Counted from the stretch's first letter, positions 21,901-31,316 are shown. The stretch is DNA of 64,000 nucleotides from Leuctra nigra (GCA_934045905.1 OW203769.1:26071705-26135704), one strand, 5' to 3'. Numbers and translations are program-made. The notes: generated by a model from the sequence alone, not told the origin.

Positions 21901-24900
21901 GGTTAGTACATTTTATTGCCACCCCGCCGGTAGTAGCGCCGGTCGGCAGGCAGCTACCCAGAGAACGAAGTGACTGTCGAGAAGGCTGTGCTGAAGAATA
22001 TAGACTTATGTTACAATTATTCTCACCAGTTTTTGGCTGTAGAACATTGGGTTTCCATTATCTCTGATACAAATACAATAGGCATTCATTCATTGTATGA
22101 GAGTTAAGCTCATCACTTTTTTGTCAAGCTACCTGACCGTTTAATGACTCCCCAAGTTCCAACCCCTTCGCCTTCCAAATTTGCCAATGTTTATTTCGAG
22201 ACGCGTCAAAACCTGTCACTTAAATATGGCTAAAGCTGGGTTCCCATACTTCGCATCGAATTCGCTTCCGGTTCGCTTCGCTTTCGCAAAATGGCTACCT
22301 TTTAACAAAGGAAATCGTCCATGTTTACATTCCCATGTTCGCGTGTTTCGGTTTCGTTTCGGTTTCGTCAAAGTTAAAATTGGCTTAACTTTAACGAAAC
22401 CGAAACACGCGAACATGCGAATGTAAACATGGACGATTTCCTTTGTTAAAAGGTAGCCATTTTGCGAAAGCAAAGCGAACCGAAAGCGAATTCGATGCGA
22501 AGTATGGGAACCCAGCTTTATCCTCATTGTTGGATTTTTCTGAAGATCACGTGTTCTACGGAAAAACGGTCGTCAATACAATCAATTTATATTTCAAATT
22601 TCATTTCAAAACTCGATGCCTAAATCGAAATCGTTGTTATGAGCGCCTCACCATCCGTGCGTTGTGTCTCTTGGTGTTCTTGACCGCGTTCCGCACTTGG
22701 TTGACGGTCTCGTCCGACTCGTTGCCGTCCATGAACACGTTGGTGTGTTCCCTCTCGGTTCTCTTGCGCATCGCTTGCTGCGTCATCAGGCCGGGCATCG
22801 TGAACAACGTGGTCAGGCGTTCCTGCCACAGTTCAGCACCTGGGAGCAAAACATTGCATTGGAGGGATGTCAACAAGTTCCCAGTATGCACAGTTCTTGC
22901 AAGTTTGCACTTCAATATATTACGATTCCTAATGTGCACAGGATGCATTTGTGTTTACTTCATTTAAAAAATTTAAATGTTCAATCCTTTTTCAAACTAT
23001 CTACAGACTTCCACGGCAGCTTGTTTTGTTCATGAAGAATAGGCGGATGAAATCTCTGCCCTCAAATTTTGATAACTTTATTCCTACTTTGACTGTAGCC
23101 ACGACTAAATCAGGAATTTTGATTGCAAAATCCGATTCATTAACACATTTTATTTTGTTAATTAAGATTAAGGGGGTTCCAGGGTTACGGCATAGGAATG
23201 AGAATTTGCTGCAATTCACACCAAAGATTAATGAAACCATATTACATACAACTAGCAAAAAATATTTGCCCCTTACGGTATGATATAATTATATATTCTT
23301 GATTGAAGATCATCTTTTCCCCCATAAGATAACACAGCGAGACATGAAATCGTCCCGGAAAATTCGCCTTAAATTGCTCCTAAAACCGCAAGAGGAATGA
23401 CAAATTATTGAAAATAGTCTCAAATTAAAGATAATAATTTTTAGAATAAGACTGCCGTTTGAAAATATGGGGTCACGGGCCAAATAAGAAAGAAAATGTG
23501 TACAATGTGTGAAATTTACCATAAATCTGGCAACATTGCACTACAAATATGAATTATTTTGGGATAGTTTAATTGGAACTTCAATTAAAAACATATAATT
23601 GGAGCACACGGTAAGATATAATTGTTTTATGCTGTTGTTTGAGGTATTATTTCATCAGAGATTTGTATGAATTACGGCGAATTCTAAGCACCATGGCTGG
23701 AGCAGTGGGACCACTTTAAATGAAAACAATGAAAGGAGGACGATGAGGCATAACTACATAGGTATCAATACAATATGAATCTTCTCTTCAAGTTTCATCT
23801 CTTTCTAAACGGTTTTATCTATTCTTTGGTGCCAGTAACATGCATTTTGCACTTGAAAATTCCCCATATTTTTGTGGCGCCCAGAAACGACTTATCTCAC
23901 TTGATATCATATGTAACAACTTCCTGTAGTTGTAACAAAACATTTTTAAATGACATTACGAAAATTTGAAAATCTAAAAATTTCCTGCAATTTGATATTC
24001 TTTGATACAATTTTGGTACAAATTTTACTAAACGAAATCAATTATAAATGAAAAAGAAGCATATCTAGATGTCAAAACTCAAAAGTAGTATAAAGATCCT
24101 AACTAGCAAAATCTAAAAATGAAGCAAAATAGGTAGTACAAAGAAGCAGCCTAGTATGTCAGCCCTAGACTTGTACCTAGTTCAGCAACCTCACCTCTCT
24201 TTGCTGCAGCAGTAGTTAACTCCACCAACTTTCTTTTCCGATTCCAATTCTTCCTCATCTCGTAATAGAGCCGCGATCTGCTCAGCAGGAGCGTTCGAAA
24301 TCCGCCAGTCGTCGCAATACTCGGAGGCAGAATCATGCTGAAATTCCTTTCATTCTCCACGCTCACGTTGGACCCATGCTTGGGTGTCGAGGTTGCCGAT
24401 GTGTTGGTAGGAGTTATCTCCGGATAACCGATGCTGGTGAAGATGCCGGTGATGGGAAGATCCGGGATTGCTTGCGAGGGAGCTACAGCAGTCGCATTTT
24501 CTCTCTGCATGTATATGCGATTCATAGATGTGATGGTCTCTGCTGGTACGTTTTTCGGTTCTGATATCACTGGACTTTCTTGTGATATGTTTTCCATTCT
24601 CATGACTGCCATTTTGTTTGCCTCTACTGGTACTATCAAGCCTTTGGATTGCAGTATTTTTATCTGTGCTGGTGTCAAAGGAGTTGCAGCAGTTTTAATA
24701 CCACGGCTCTCTTGTGGATTTCCTGTTCGATCTGGGACTGTACTTGTCGTTGGTTGAAAGGTCTTTGGGTGTACTTTGATTAATTTACCTTGAGCTTGCA
24801 GTAATTTTATCTGTGCTGGTGTCAAAGGGGTTGCATTTTTAATACTTTGACTCTCTTGAGGTTTCTCTATTTGGTCTAGGCTAATATTTCTCGATGATTG

Positions 24901-26741
24901 AATTGCCTTTGGGTGTACTTTGATTAATTTACCTTGAGCTTGCAGTAATTTTATCTGTGCTGGTGTCAAAGGGGTTGCATTTTTAATACTTTGACTCTCT
25001 TGAGGTTTCTCTATTTGGTCTAGGCTAATATTTCTCGATGATTGAATTGCCTTTGGGTGTACTTTGATTAATTTACCTTGAGCTTGCAGTAATTTTATCT
25101 GTGCTGGTGTCAAAGGGGTTGCATTTTTAATACTTTGACTCTCTTGAGGTTTCTCTATTTGGTCTAGGTTAATATTTGTCGATGATTGAATTGCCTTTGG
25201 GGGTACTTTGATTAATTTACCTTGAGCTTGCAGTAATTTTATCTGTGCTGGTGTCAAAGGGGTTGCATTTTTAATACTTTGACTCTCTTGAGGTTTCGCT
25301 GTTTGGTCTAGGTTTATATTTGTCGATGATTGAATTGCCTTTGGGAGTACTTTGATTAATTTACCTTGAGCTTGCAGTAATTTTATCTGTGCTGGTGTCA
25401 AAGGGGTTGCATTTTTAATACTTTGACTCTCTTGATGTTTCGCTGTTTGGTCTAGGTTTACATTTGTCGATGATTGAATTGCCTTTGGGTGTACTTTGAT
25501 TAATTTACCTTGAGCTTGCAGTAATTTTATCTGTGCTGGTGTCAAAGGGGTTGCATTTTTAATACCTTTTAGATGTGGATCTTCTGTGAGTTGATTTGAA
25601 CTGCTCGTTGACAATGGTGGCATGTTTTTGGATGTGTCAATTTCGTTTTCAACATTTTGTACTTGCAACAGTTCTATTTGACATGGTGGTGATGAATTTT
25701 CACTAACATTAACCATACCGTCCACATTTGAAATAGTCTCTTTAGAAATATCCGTTTGCAAGTTGTGAATGGTCTTCTTGTTTTGATCAACTGGTTTTAT
25801 TATATCTTGGGATTTAAGTAATTTTACCTGAGACGAACTTAGCGGAATTGCATTTTGAATACTTTTGCCTCCTGGATTCTTACTGGCTGCTGATAGAGAT
25901 CTTTTATAATCCATGGACTCGGCCGTTACCTTTTTTATCACACCCTGGTTTTGCAGCGGTTGTATTTGTGCTGATAACAATGCCGTTGCGTTTTGAATAC
26001 CAGGACTACTAGAACATCTTCCTACGTCTTTGGCACGGTTCTCCATAGTTTTCCTTGGTTCAACTCGTTTTATTTTCCCTTGCGATTGTAGTAATTCTAC
26101 TTGTGATGATGATAGCACAGTAGCATTCTTCAGATCATTAATGCCAGGAGATTTCTTGACTGTAGGTTTGTGTGTGAAAGACCTCTTGGCTGCGATCGTT
26201 TTCAATGATTTCGAAGATTCGGTGATGAGTGGAACGATTTGGTTGCCAACCGCCACCGGTGTGAGCGGCTTCAGTACTCGAGTGTCGTTGCTCGTAACCG
26301 GAAGGTCCTGGTCCAAGAGAACCTCATCGACATCTCGAGTAGCATCCAGCCCCGGCTTCGCGACAAAGTCCGAGCGCAGAGCGAGGTCGGACAGATCAAA
26401 TGCCTCCAAGCTGTCGGGATCCTCCGCATCGATGTTGGTTGCAGCGACGTGAACGGTCGGTTCCGTTACGGTCGCAGTCACCGCATGGCGGTCGCGCAGC
26501 TTCAGTAGACACTGCTTCGTGATGGAATCGAGTATTGGGTCGTTCAGGATTATGGCGTCGTCTTGTGGCAGGTTGAGTTTGACACCCAGCAGCACGAACA
26601 AGCTGTGCATCACGGAGAGCGAAGCCGAAACGTCCCTCTCGCTCGGCGATCGGACCATCGGTCGTCCGCCCGGCTGCGAATAACCCACGCTGAAGTACCG
26701 CTCGAAATCTGCATCTATCCGACCCAGCTGTTTTGGACGAC
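9796..26741 (-). CDS. repeat-containing protein with basic, nuclear-type C-terminus (five exons, 5' end not found)
   Basis: I do not recognise this gene. Five exons join in frame on the minus strand: 26741-24195, 22839-22652, 20228-20082, 19855-19688 and 9927-9796. All have GT-AG introns and consistent phases (1, 0, 0, 0), giving about 1,060 codons to the TAG at 9798-9796. The N-terminal part has a hydrophobic helix-like stretch (SVMHSLFVLLGVKLNLP). The middle has eleven copies of a motif close to NATPLTPAQIKLLQAQGK, six of them near-identical 48-residue units. The C-terminal exons are strongly charged (TSEDDDEKLEREVD, SRRKKKQ, PEKRTPKRKA, KKRAIQPAEAPSKRPYKQ), as in nuclear or chromatin proteins. 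The first exon begins at an acceptor, so the true start is further right. The last intron is 9.8 kb and full of transposons, so exons could be missed there. Function is unknown. Confidence 0.72.
10005..10657. mobile_element. hAT-type MITE with perfect 8-bp TSD
   Basis: The ends are TAGAGATGGGCCGATACC and the complement of GGTATCGACCCATCTCTA. The flanking 8-mer ATTAAATC is at both 9997-10004 and 10658-10665. Subterminal regions repeat the short unit CCGATAC/GTATCGG many times. The interior has no transposase ORF. Confidence 0.85.
10666..11600. other. intron sequence, no gene seen
   Basis: AT-rich. There is a short run of CACATCCA/ACAAATCA direct repeats near 11050-11105 and no exon-like frame. 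Confidence 0.4.
11605..11885. repeat. hAT-like end and a degenerate ~95-bp direct repeat
   Basis: CAGGGTTCGACAACCTGCGG at 11605 matches the usual left end of hAT elements of the Charlie type. Downstream, two diverged units begin GAGCAACAA (11701) and GGGGCAACAA (11791), and each ends TTGAAATTCTA. No right end or target duplication was found. Confidence 0.4.
12301..12392. repeat. hairpin, ~26-bp arms
   Basis: GGTCGGGGACAGGCTTAGTT at 12301 pairs with AACTTAGCTTGTCCCCGACC ending at 12392, around a 40-bp loop. It directly follows the 3' side of the helicase relic. It may be a separate mini-foldback or the terminal hairpin of a Helitron copy. Confidence 0.6.
12360..13051 (-). pseudogene. Helitron-type (Pif1-like) helicase relic
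   Basis: Two broken frames on the minus strand carry Pif1/Helitron helicase blocks in the right order. At 13051-12809 there is GNDFLLGVDFRQTLPVLQGG followed by L.LNVNMRV, matching the family's LGGDFRQxLPV and LxxNMR blocks. At 12656-12360 there is IIFSMTINSSQGQTFSRVGL, matching the C-terminal 'TINKSQGQTF..VG' block. Between them, a frame around 12680-12730 reads ILCPTN, matching the family's LxPTN. The two main frames are out of register and interrupted, so the gene is dead. In Helitrons this domain follows the Rep nuclease, which I do not see. Confidence 0.68.
13052..14058. other. intron sequence, no gene seen
   Basis: Possibly more of the decayed Helitron at its right side. No readable domain. 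Confidence 0.35.
14067..14339. mobile_element. hAT-type MITE with perfect 8-bp TSD
   Basis: The ends are TAGTGTTAGGA and the complement of TCCCAACACTA. The 8-mer AGTGTGGC is at both 14059-14066 and 14340-14347. GAAAATTTTC-type subrepeats lie near both ends. No ORF of note. Confidence 0.82.
14385..14756 (-). mobile_element. 5S-rRNA-derived SINE-like element
   Basis: On the minus strand, 14756-14630 aligns end to end with 5S rRNA. It starts GCCCAACGGC, then has TCGGTTCTCGT.AGATCACCGA, AAGCAAC, GGATGGGTGACC, and closes GCCGTTGGGC. The internal control region (box A-like AAGCAAC, box C-like GGATGGGTGACC) is retained, while the middle stem has diverged. A GC-rich body continues to about 14390 and includes GAAGGGACGTTAAGCCG. 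That a 5S copy is followed by unrelated body sequence suggests a 5S-headed SINE rather than a plain 5S pseudogene. The 3' end is placed by composition only. Confidence 0.6.
14630..14756 (-). pseudogene. 5S rRNA-like sequence
   Basis: This is the 5S-like head of the element above, about 127 nt against 120 nt for 5S rRNA. The terminal stem is still complementary (GCCCAACGGC with GCCGTTGGGC). Several changes in the central arms make a functional 5S gene unlikely. Confidence 0.6.
15997..16060 (+). other. tRNA-like fragment
   Basis: A D-arm-like TTGGCTTAGAGCG is followed by a perfect T-arm, CGGGG-TTCGATT-CCCCG. The anticodon arm is too short and the acceptor stem does not close, so this is a SINE head or tRNA relic and not a working tRNA. 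Confidence 0.5.
17010..17083 (+). other. tRNA-derived sequence with A and B boxes
   Basis: An A-box-like TAGCTCAGGCGGTAAGG and a B-box GGTTCGAATC are at normal spacing. The T-arm ACCGG-TTCGAAT-CTGGT pairs. The acceptor strands do not pair (GCAGCTT against CGGGGAC), so it is probably a SINE-type promoter relic. Confidence 0.5.
18129..19687. other. intron sequence, no gene seen
   Basis: Mostly AT-rich. Short frames near 18400-18660 on both strands have no recognisable motif or splice context. Confidence 0.4.
19688..19855 (-). CDS. exon of the repeat-protein gene, acidic/basic region
   Basis: The acceptor is ATGTTTCAG and the donor is AAAGTG|GTGAGT. It has 56 codons in phase 0: RKHHESGTSEDDDEKLERE, then DIEAAERSVSDEETRLESRR, then KKKQMAGCPISRKV. 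This is acidic-then-basic charge patterning with likely coiled or disordered character. Confidence 0.75.
20082..20228 (-). CDS. exon of the repeat-protein gene, basic region
   Basis: The acceptor is TATTTCCAG and the donor is AATAAG|GTAGGT. It has 49 codons in phase 0 on both sides: RERVHGGSPTKIKDSAAIQT, then NGKSSPEKRTPKRKATETS. KRTPKRK is a plausible nuclear localisation signal, next to SP/TP sites. Confidence 0.72.
20351..21213. mobile_element. hAT-type non-autonomous element with perfect 8-bp TSD
   Basis: The ends are TAGAGCCAGTTTTAAATGG and its complement CCATTTAAAACTGGCTCTA. The flanking 8-mer AGTATTGT is at both 20343-20350 and 21214-21221. Length 863 bp with no transposase. CGCGAA motifs lie near the left end and AAATCGCGAAATC near the right. 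It sits in the intron between exons 20082-20228 and 22652-22839. Confidence 0.88.
21757..21990. mobile_element. foldback MITE with 8-bp TSD
   Basis: The long inverted arms start CACAGCCTTCTCGACAGTCA and end with its complement; 8-bp flanks CTGAAGAA are at 21749-21756 and 21991-21998. A second inverted block, CGGGGTGGCAATAAAATGTA, fills the centre. The left arm has an extra ~40 bp compared with the right arm. Confidence 0.85.
22233..22518. mobile_element. TA-flanked foldback MITE
   Basis: The arms start AAGCTGGGTTCCCATACTTC and return as GAAGTATGGGAACCCAGCTT, nearly perfect over more than 120 bp each and meeting at GTTAAAATTGGCTTAAC. TA is on both sides (22231-22232 and 22519-22520). Non-coding, though both strands give shadow frames. 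Confidence 0.85.
22652..22839 (-). CDS. exon of the repeat-protein gene
   Basis: The acceptor is TTTGCTCCCAG and the donor is CGGATG|GTGAGG. It encodes (G)AELWQERLTTLFTMPGLM, then TQQAMRKRTEREHTNVFMDG, then a charged helix ending NTKRHNARM. GC-rich third positions set it apart from the surrounding AT-rich intron and support it as real coding sequence. Confidence 0.78.
22840..24194 (-). other. intron of the repeat-protein gene
   Basis: AT-rich. I see no exon and no clear mobile element. Confidence 0.5.
24195..26741 (-). CDS. large exon encoding the 48-residue tandem repeats
   Basis: The acceptor is GTCACCTAG at 26742 and the donor is AGAGAG|GTGAGG at 24194. The frame is open for 848 codons and stays open past the donor to a TAG near 24151, so the donor is chosen because it matches the phase of the next exon. 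Order: RPKQLGRIDADFERYF, a leucine/valine-rich helix, an acidic linker, three divergent repeats (NATVLSSSQVELLQSQGK, NATALLSAQIQPLQNQG, NAIPLSSSQVKLLKSQ), one decayed repeat, six near-identical repeats, one TAATPLTPAQIKILQSKG, then a Ser/Thr-rich tail ending YEMRKNWNRKRK. Confidence 0.82.
24775..25565 (-). repeat. 144-bp coding minisatellite
   Basis: Units of 144 bp (48 codons) repeat with very few changes inside the large exon; the phrase TTGAGCTTGCAGTAATTTTA recurs once per unit. Divergence is much lower than between the outer, older repeats, so this block expanded recently or is kept uniform by conversion. Confidence 0.9.
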
Positions 26742-26819
26742 CTAGGTGACAAATAACAATTACTTATAATATGTTGGGCTTTTTACTGAACAATTAGACC
26801 TTACAATGTGTGCAATATA

Positions 26820-26886
26820 CAGTTAACCCTCGTTAATTCGAATTCAAGGGGACCCAAAAAATCAAAGTTCGAATTAAAAAAGTTCG

Positions 26887-26921
<35 letters not shown>

Positions 26922-27435
26922 TACATACCTATTGATTTGATAAACGCGATGTTGATTCATTATTTTTTGCCTTCAAAAGCTAACTCGCACTATATACGCG
27001 GCCAAATGCTTTCAAAATGTTGAATGAAGTTTGAATATTCCCGCCTAAAGTGTTCCAGGGTAGGCTAACCTGTATACTAAAGAGACTAGACTAACACTTC
27101 CCCCACCCCAACACAACAGAGAGCAGTTTGACTACTCTCTTTGTGACGTGACGCCATTGGAAACATTGGAAATGTGTAGTTTGAGTTTGTTTTTTCGAAG
27201 TTTGTTCGCGATTATTTTGTCAATCCTTTTGCAAAGTTCGAATTAAAACAACTGTATGCAAGTTATAACATGAGCTGGGACCAAAATTCAGTTCGAATTT
27301 CGAAATAACCTAAAATTCGATTTATCAAAATTATTTAACATTGTAAAGCCTATACTGAACACTGGGACCAACCACCTAGTTCGAATTTACCCCTAAATTC
27401 GAATTATTGAAGTTCGAAATAATGAGGGTTTACTG
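26820..27435. mobile_element. pogo/Tigger-like MITE
   Basis: The ends are CAGTTAACCCTCGTTAATTC and the complement of TAATGAGGGTTTACTG, with TA target duplications at 26818-26819 and 27436-27437. CAGTtaACCCTCg is the standard end of pogo-group elements. TTCGAATT/TTCGAAAT motifs recur near both ends. A poly-A run lies at about 26889-26916. Non-coding. Confidence 0.85.
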
Positions 27436-27802
27436 TATTGTACAATTGTGGAGATAAACAGCTGTCATTCTCCTTTTCCCTCCCCACCACATTCAAACAA
27501 CTTTTCCTGTGATAAGGGTTGAGGGGCAGAGGAATCTAAACTAACGTATGATGGAAAGGGAAGATGGAGGGTGCAGACCATAAATTCCGTCACTGTACAC
27601 ATTGTGTATCGTAATATGAGATTGTATTGTAGGTATAAAAAGCCCTACATAATTTATAGTTATTAATGGCTTTCTTAGGGTTAACCTTTGGATGAAATTC
27701 AACTGTTTCAACATTTTGAAGTAGGCTGATTGGCTGTGGTGCCAAAAGTCCAATTAGTTCATCCAGCATTTATAAAAGAAAACGCGATTGTTTTAGTACA
27801 TT
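27436..27802. other. no gene seen
   Basis: Sequence between two MITEs, with no exon-like frame matching the repeat-protein gene. Confidence 0.4.
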
Positions 27803-27910
27803 CTGGCCGCACTGGTGCTGCACTAGGGTTGCACTGAAATGACGTCATCATATAAAACTCAATGCTAATTTCAAACCGAGTGCAAACCTAGTGCAGCCCA
27901 GTGCGGTCAG
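27803..27910. mobile_element. small foldback MITE
   Basis: CTGGCCGCACTGGTGCTGCA at 27803 returns as CTAGTGCAGCCCAGTGCGGTCAG (shown here as pairing, ending 27910). The arms are ~33 bp around an AT-rich loop that contains GACGTCATCATATAA. Confidence 0.65.
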
Positions 27911-28133
27911 TTGAAAACGCCAAACGCTTTTTCAGAAAAAACAACGAATTAGTTTTTTGCCACACAGAATACAATTAACTAATTTAAATTAACTATTTGC
28001 TGTAACATAAATACTGTACCTAAGGTAAAATAAAATGTACCTACATGTATCTCCAAAAAAAATAAAAAATCTAAAAATGTGGTCTACAGCTTTGTGCCAA
28101 TTGAGTTCCTGATTCATTTCTTCTTATTTTGAT

Positions 28134-28886
28134 CAGTGTTGGGTAGGAACGGAACGAAATAGTTCCGTTCCTAGGAACTAGTTCCTTTTCTTAGGAACTA
28201 TGGAACGTCTTAGTTCCTTTTTTCTAGGGAGGAACTATGGAACGGTTTAGTTCCTTTTTTTGAGGAACTGTAACGATTTTTGCTAAGTTCCTTTGTTTAA
28301 AACTTGACTGTACTTTTACTCCGAAAAACTGCACTTGTCTAGAAGCCATGTCAGTAGTCAGATGTCCCCTTGTAGCTATTTGGCATCTAAAAATAACTCA
28401 AACCAGTCGTCACCTACTCTAACACAATGGACATCTATCTACCTGTAGTCGCGTGGCCAACCCTTCAGACCAAAGAACACCATTCCTAGTAATGTCTGTC
28501 TAATGACTCGTGAACAAGTGCAGTGCGCAGGCTCACAGAATTCAGATTTCAGATCGTCGTCTTTTTAGCTTTTACTTTGTTTCCTTCTTCACATTTCCTT
28601 TCATCACTGTGTAGGTAGGACACATCACATCGCCACTAAATTTTTAGTTTTTACGAATCTTCTTACATCTTTTATAATCTTTTCAAATCTGCTGTGATAC
28701 AGTGATACAATTTTTAATTTTCAATTTTTAATTGGCAGATTGCAATTTTTAATGTTCCAATTAAAATTACAACTTTCTTTAAAAAGGAACTAAAAGGAAC
28801 TTAGTTCCTTTTATAAAGGAACTAGGAACGGAATAGTTCCTTTCATTATTGAAGGAACTGGAACTGGAACTAGTTCCTTTTTTCGG
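28134..28886. mobile_element. hAT-type element, left end, running into the assembly gap
   Basis: The left end CAGTGTTGGGTAGGAACGG is the classic hAT form. TAGTTCC/GGAACTA subrepeats are dense at 28150-28270 and again at 28780-28886, just before the gap, so the right terminus is probably inside the Ns. The interior is non-coding. Confidence 0.72.
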
Positions 28887-29086
28887 NNNNNNNNNNNNNN
28901 NNNNNNNNNNNNNNNNNNNNNNNNNNNNNNNNNNNNNNNNNNNNNNNNNNNNNNNNNNNNNNNNNNNNNNNNNNNNNNNNNNNNNNNNNNNNNNNNNNNN
29001 NNNNNNNNNNNNNNNNNNNNNNNNNNNNNNNNNNNNNNNNNNNNNNNNNNNNNNNNNNNNNNNNNNNNNNNNNNNNNNNNNNNNNN
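28887..29086. other. assembly gap (200 N)
   Basis: Exactly 200 unknown bases, probably a fixed-size placeholder. Open frames read across it are meaningless. Confidence 0.99.
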
Positions 29087-29914
29087 TTGTTCATAAAAGA
29101 TCGGTCTATAATTATGTTTCTTACAATTTTGCTGTATATGGAACCCTTCATAATGTAATTTGCCCTCAAACTTTGACTAAAATTCTTACATTTTTCCAAT
29201 ATTTGAGGCATGATTATGAATAGAAGGGAGTGATGGTTCAAACACCCAATTTTATTTTAGTTTCACCTTATATGTAAGAATAGATTTTCACACTTCATTG
29301 TTAGTTTTTATTAATTGTTTTTTACAAAAAAAAAGTCAAATTCCTAAAAAGTACCTTTTTTGGTCCCATTTTCCTCAGGCGGGGGACCAGATAAAAATTT
29401 GCGCTCAACGGCAAAATAACCAGCATTACTTGATGTATAATTTCTGCAAGTTTGGACTTGTTTTTTTAACGGGTGTGGAAATGCATTTTCACGTGCATTT
29501 CCAGGTGCGAAAATGCATTTCCACACCCGTTAAAAAAACAAGTCCAAACTTGCAGCAATTATACATCAAGTAATGCTGGTTATTTTGCCGTTGAGCGCAA
29601 ATTTTTATCTGGTCCCCCGCCTGAGGAAAATGGGACCAAAAATGGTACTTTTTAGGAATTTGACTTTTTTTTGGTAAAAAACAATTAATAAAAACTAACA
29701 ATGAAGTGTGAAAATCTATTCTAACATATAAGGTGAAACTAAAATAAAATTGGGTGTTTGAACCATCACTCCCTTCTATTCATAATCATGCCTCAAATAT
29801 TGGAAAAATTTAAGAATTTTAGTCAAAGTTTGAGGGCAAATTACATTATGAAGGGTTCCATATACAGCAAAATTGTAAGAAACATAATTATAGACCGATC
29901 TTTTATGAACAAAA
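29087..29914. mobile_element. large foldback element next to the gap
   Basis: The left arm, 29087-29489, returns almost perfectly as 29508-29914; the centre is ACGTGCATTTCCAGGTGC. The left arm starts at the gap edge, so the true outer end may be in the Ns. The right arm stops pairing after TTTTATGAACAA at about 29914. The mirrored frames on both strands come from the symmetry. No TSD can be tested. Confidence 0.8.
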
Positions 29915-30289
29915 CGCCGCAAAGATCGTTCTGTTAACTTGAATAGTATGGAAATGGCAGCATTTCTCCTGGAAGCTTAAAAACACCGATTTTCCCGTCC
30001 GCGCCATCTTTAATTACACGTAATTTGAGTACGCTGACTTGAATCGCACTGAAACTAGAGATTTGATATCAGCTTATATGTAGGAACAACTGTGCAAAAT
30101 ATAAAAAAAATATAAATTCTAGGCGCAACGACTTTGGGTGAAGTAGAATGGAATGAGCCTACATAGAGCAACCCAGAATGCAGTGGAATTTCTGTTTTGA
30201 AATGTCATTTCTGACAGTTATTAAAACTGTCAATAAGTGCATCTATGTTCTTGACTGGTAGGGCTAAAAATTTGTAAAATAAGAGACAA

Positions 30290-31110
30290 TGTTGGTCTGA
30301 ACGACCATGCAAAATATGAGTTTGATTGATCAGATTAATCGAAGACCATTTGATAGGTCAAATGGTGGTGTGGCTATAGGCCGTTTTAAATTAAGTATAC
30401 AAATGAAAAATATTGGTGCCAATCCTTGCTAAGTTTTAAGTTGCCAATCCTTGCTAAGTTTTAAGTTGATCGATTAAACCTTTATGATTGAACGGTTCCT
30501 TGTTAATTTTCAAAAATCACAGGATCTCGTTCAAAAAATATATCTGGGACCACCCATATGATATGATATGTAGTGTGTGTACACAATATCAGATCAATCT
30601 GTTGAACGGTCATTATTAGTTTCATATCGTTTAAAACTTTCTGCTCTAACTACCTTGCCTTGTAGATTCGAAGTCGCCGTGAATTTGACAGCCAACACGC
30701 AAAAAGTCCCTAAAATGACAAAAACTTTTGAAAATAACGACAGATTAGAGTGAAAATTGGCAAAAATACCTTAAATGTTGGTACCAATGACCATGCGAAG
30801 TTTTTAGTTAGTCGGTCAATCGGTTCCAGTTTAAATTTCAAAAATCACAGGAAAAATGGTTTCAAATTTGAACCAATTGGAGGATTTGGCTGAATTTTTT
30901 TTTGATTGGGTACAATGTTGGTTGCAATGACTTTGCTAAATTTCAAATTGATCGAACCAACCAATCGAAAGATAATTTTTATAAAATTTGAACCAATCAC
31001 AGGATATCGTTCAGAAAAGATCCCAGGGATCGCATAGAATACGTTAGTATGTGTACAAAATTTCAGATCGATTGGTTGTGCGGTTTGACCTGGGCAGTGC
31101 AGGCAAAAAA
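30290..31110. repeat. degenerate repeat array
   Basis: The phrase 'gc.aA.tTt.agtTgaTCgaTcaa.cg' recurs near 30306, 30455, 30590, 30795, 30935 and 31058, each time followed by AAAATCACAGGA or a close variant. Spacing is 120-205 bp. The array ends near GACGCTCGCTACGCTCGCTC at 31154. It is similar in style to the array at 4955-5870 but different in sequence. Confidence 0.5.
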
Positions 31111-31294
31111 ACAACAAAAAAACACACAGAGAAAGTGCCATAAGAGTACCGTGGTGACGCTCGCTACGCTCGCTCAATAATTTAAAAACATGTGTTTCGA
31201 TGACTTTACAATTTACAACTTGAAATTTTTAAATAAAATCTTGTATTTTATGATTTGTAAACGTCTACCCAAATGAATTAGGAAAGGATTAGAC

Positions 31295-31316
31295 ATATAT
31301 ATATATATATATATAT
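31295..31316. repeat. (AT)n tract at the left end of the Penelope-like array
   Basis: The tract abuts ATTAATGTGTAAATTTTCAC, the outward-facing 3' terminus of unit 1. Confidence 0.9.

Noticed and set aside
22216..22527. Frames of 81-103 aa on both strands at 22.2-22.5 kb
   Set aside because: They are symmetric readings of the foldback MITE at 22233-22518.
22664..23035. 123-aa plus-strand frame and 69-aa minus-strand frame over 22.6-22.8 kb
   Set aside because: They are shadows of the GC-rich exon 22652-22839, whose own frame has proper splice sites and phase.
24775..25565. CRISPR-like regular repeat
   Set aside because: The 144-bp units are in-frame coding repeats in a eukaryotic exon, without spacers.
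28849..29241. Open frames of 123-124 aa spanning the N gap on both strands
   Set aside because: Most of the frame is unknown bases; the flanks are a hAT end and a foldback arm.
29298..29701. Four mirrored 60-91 aa frames
   Set aside because: They arise from the palindrome at 29087-29914 and are the same sequence read twice.
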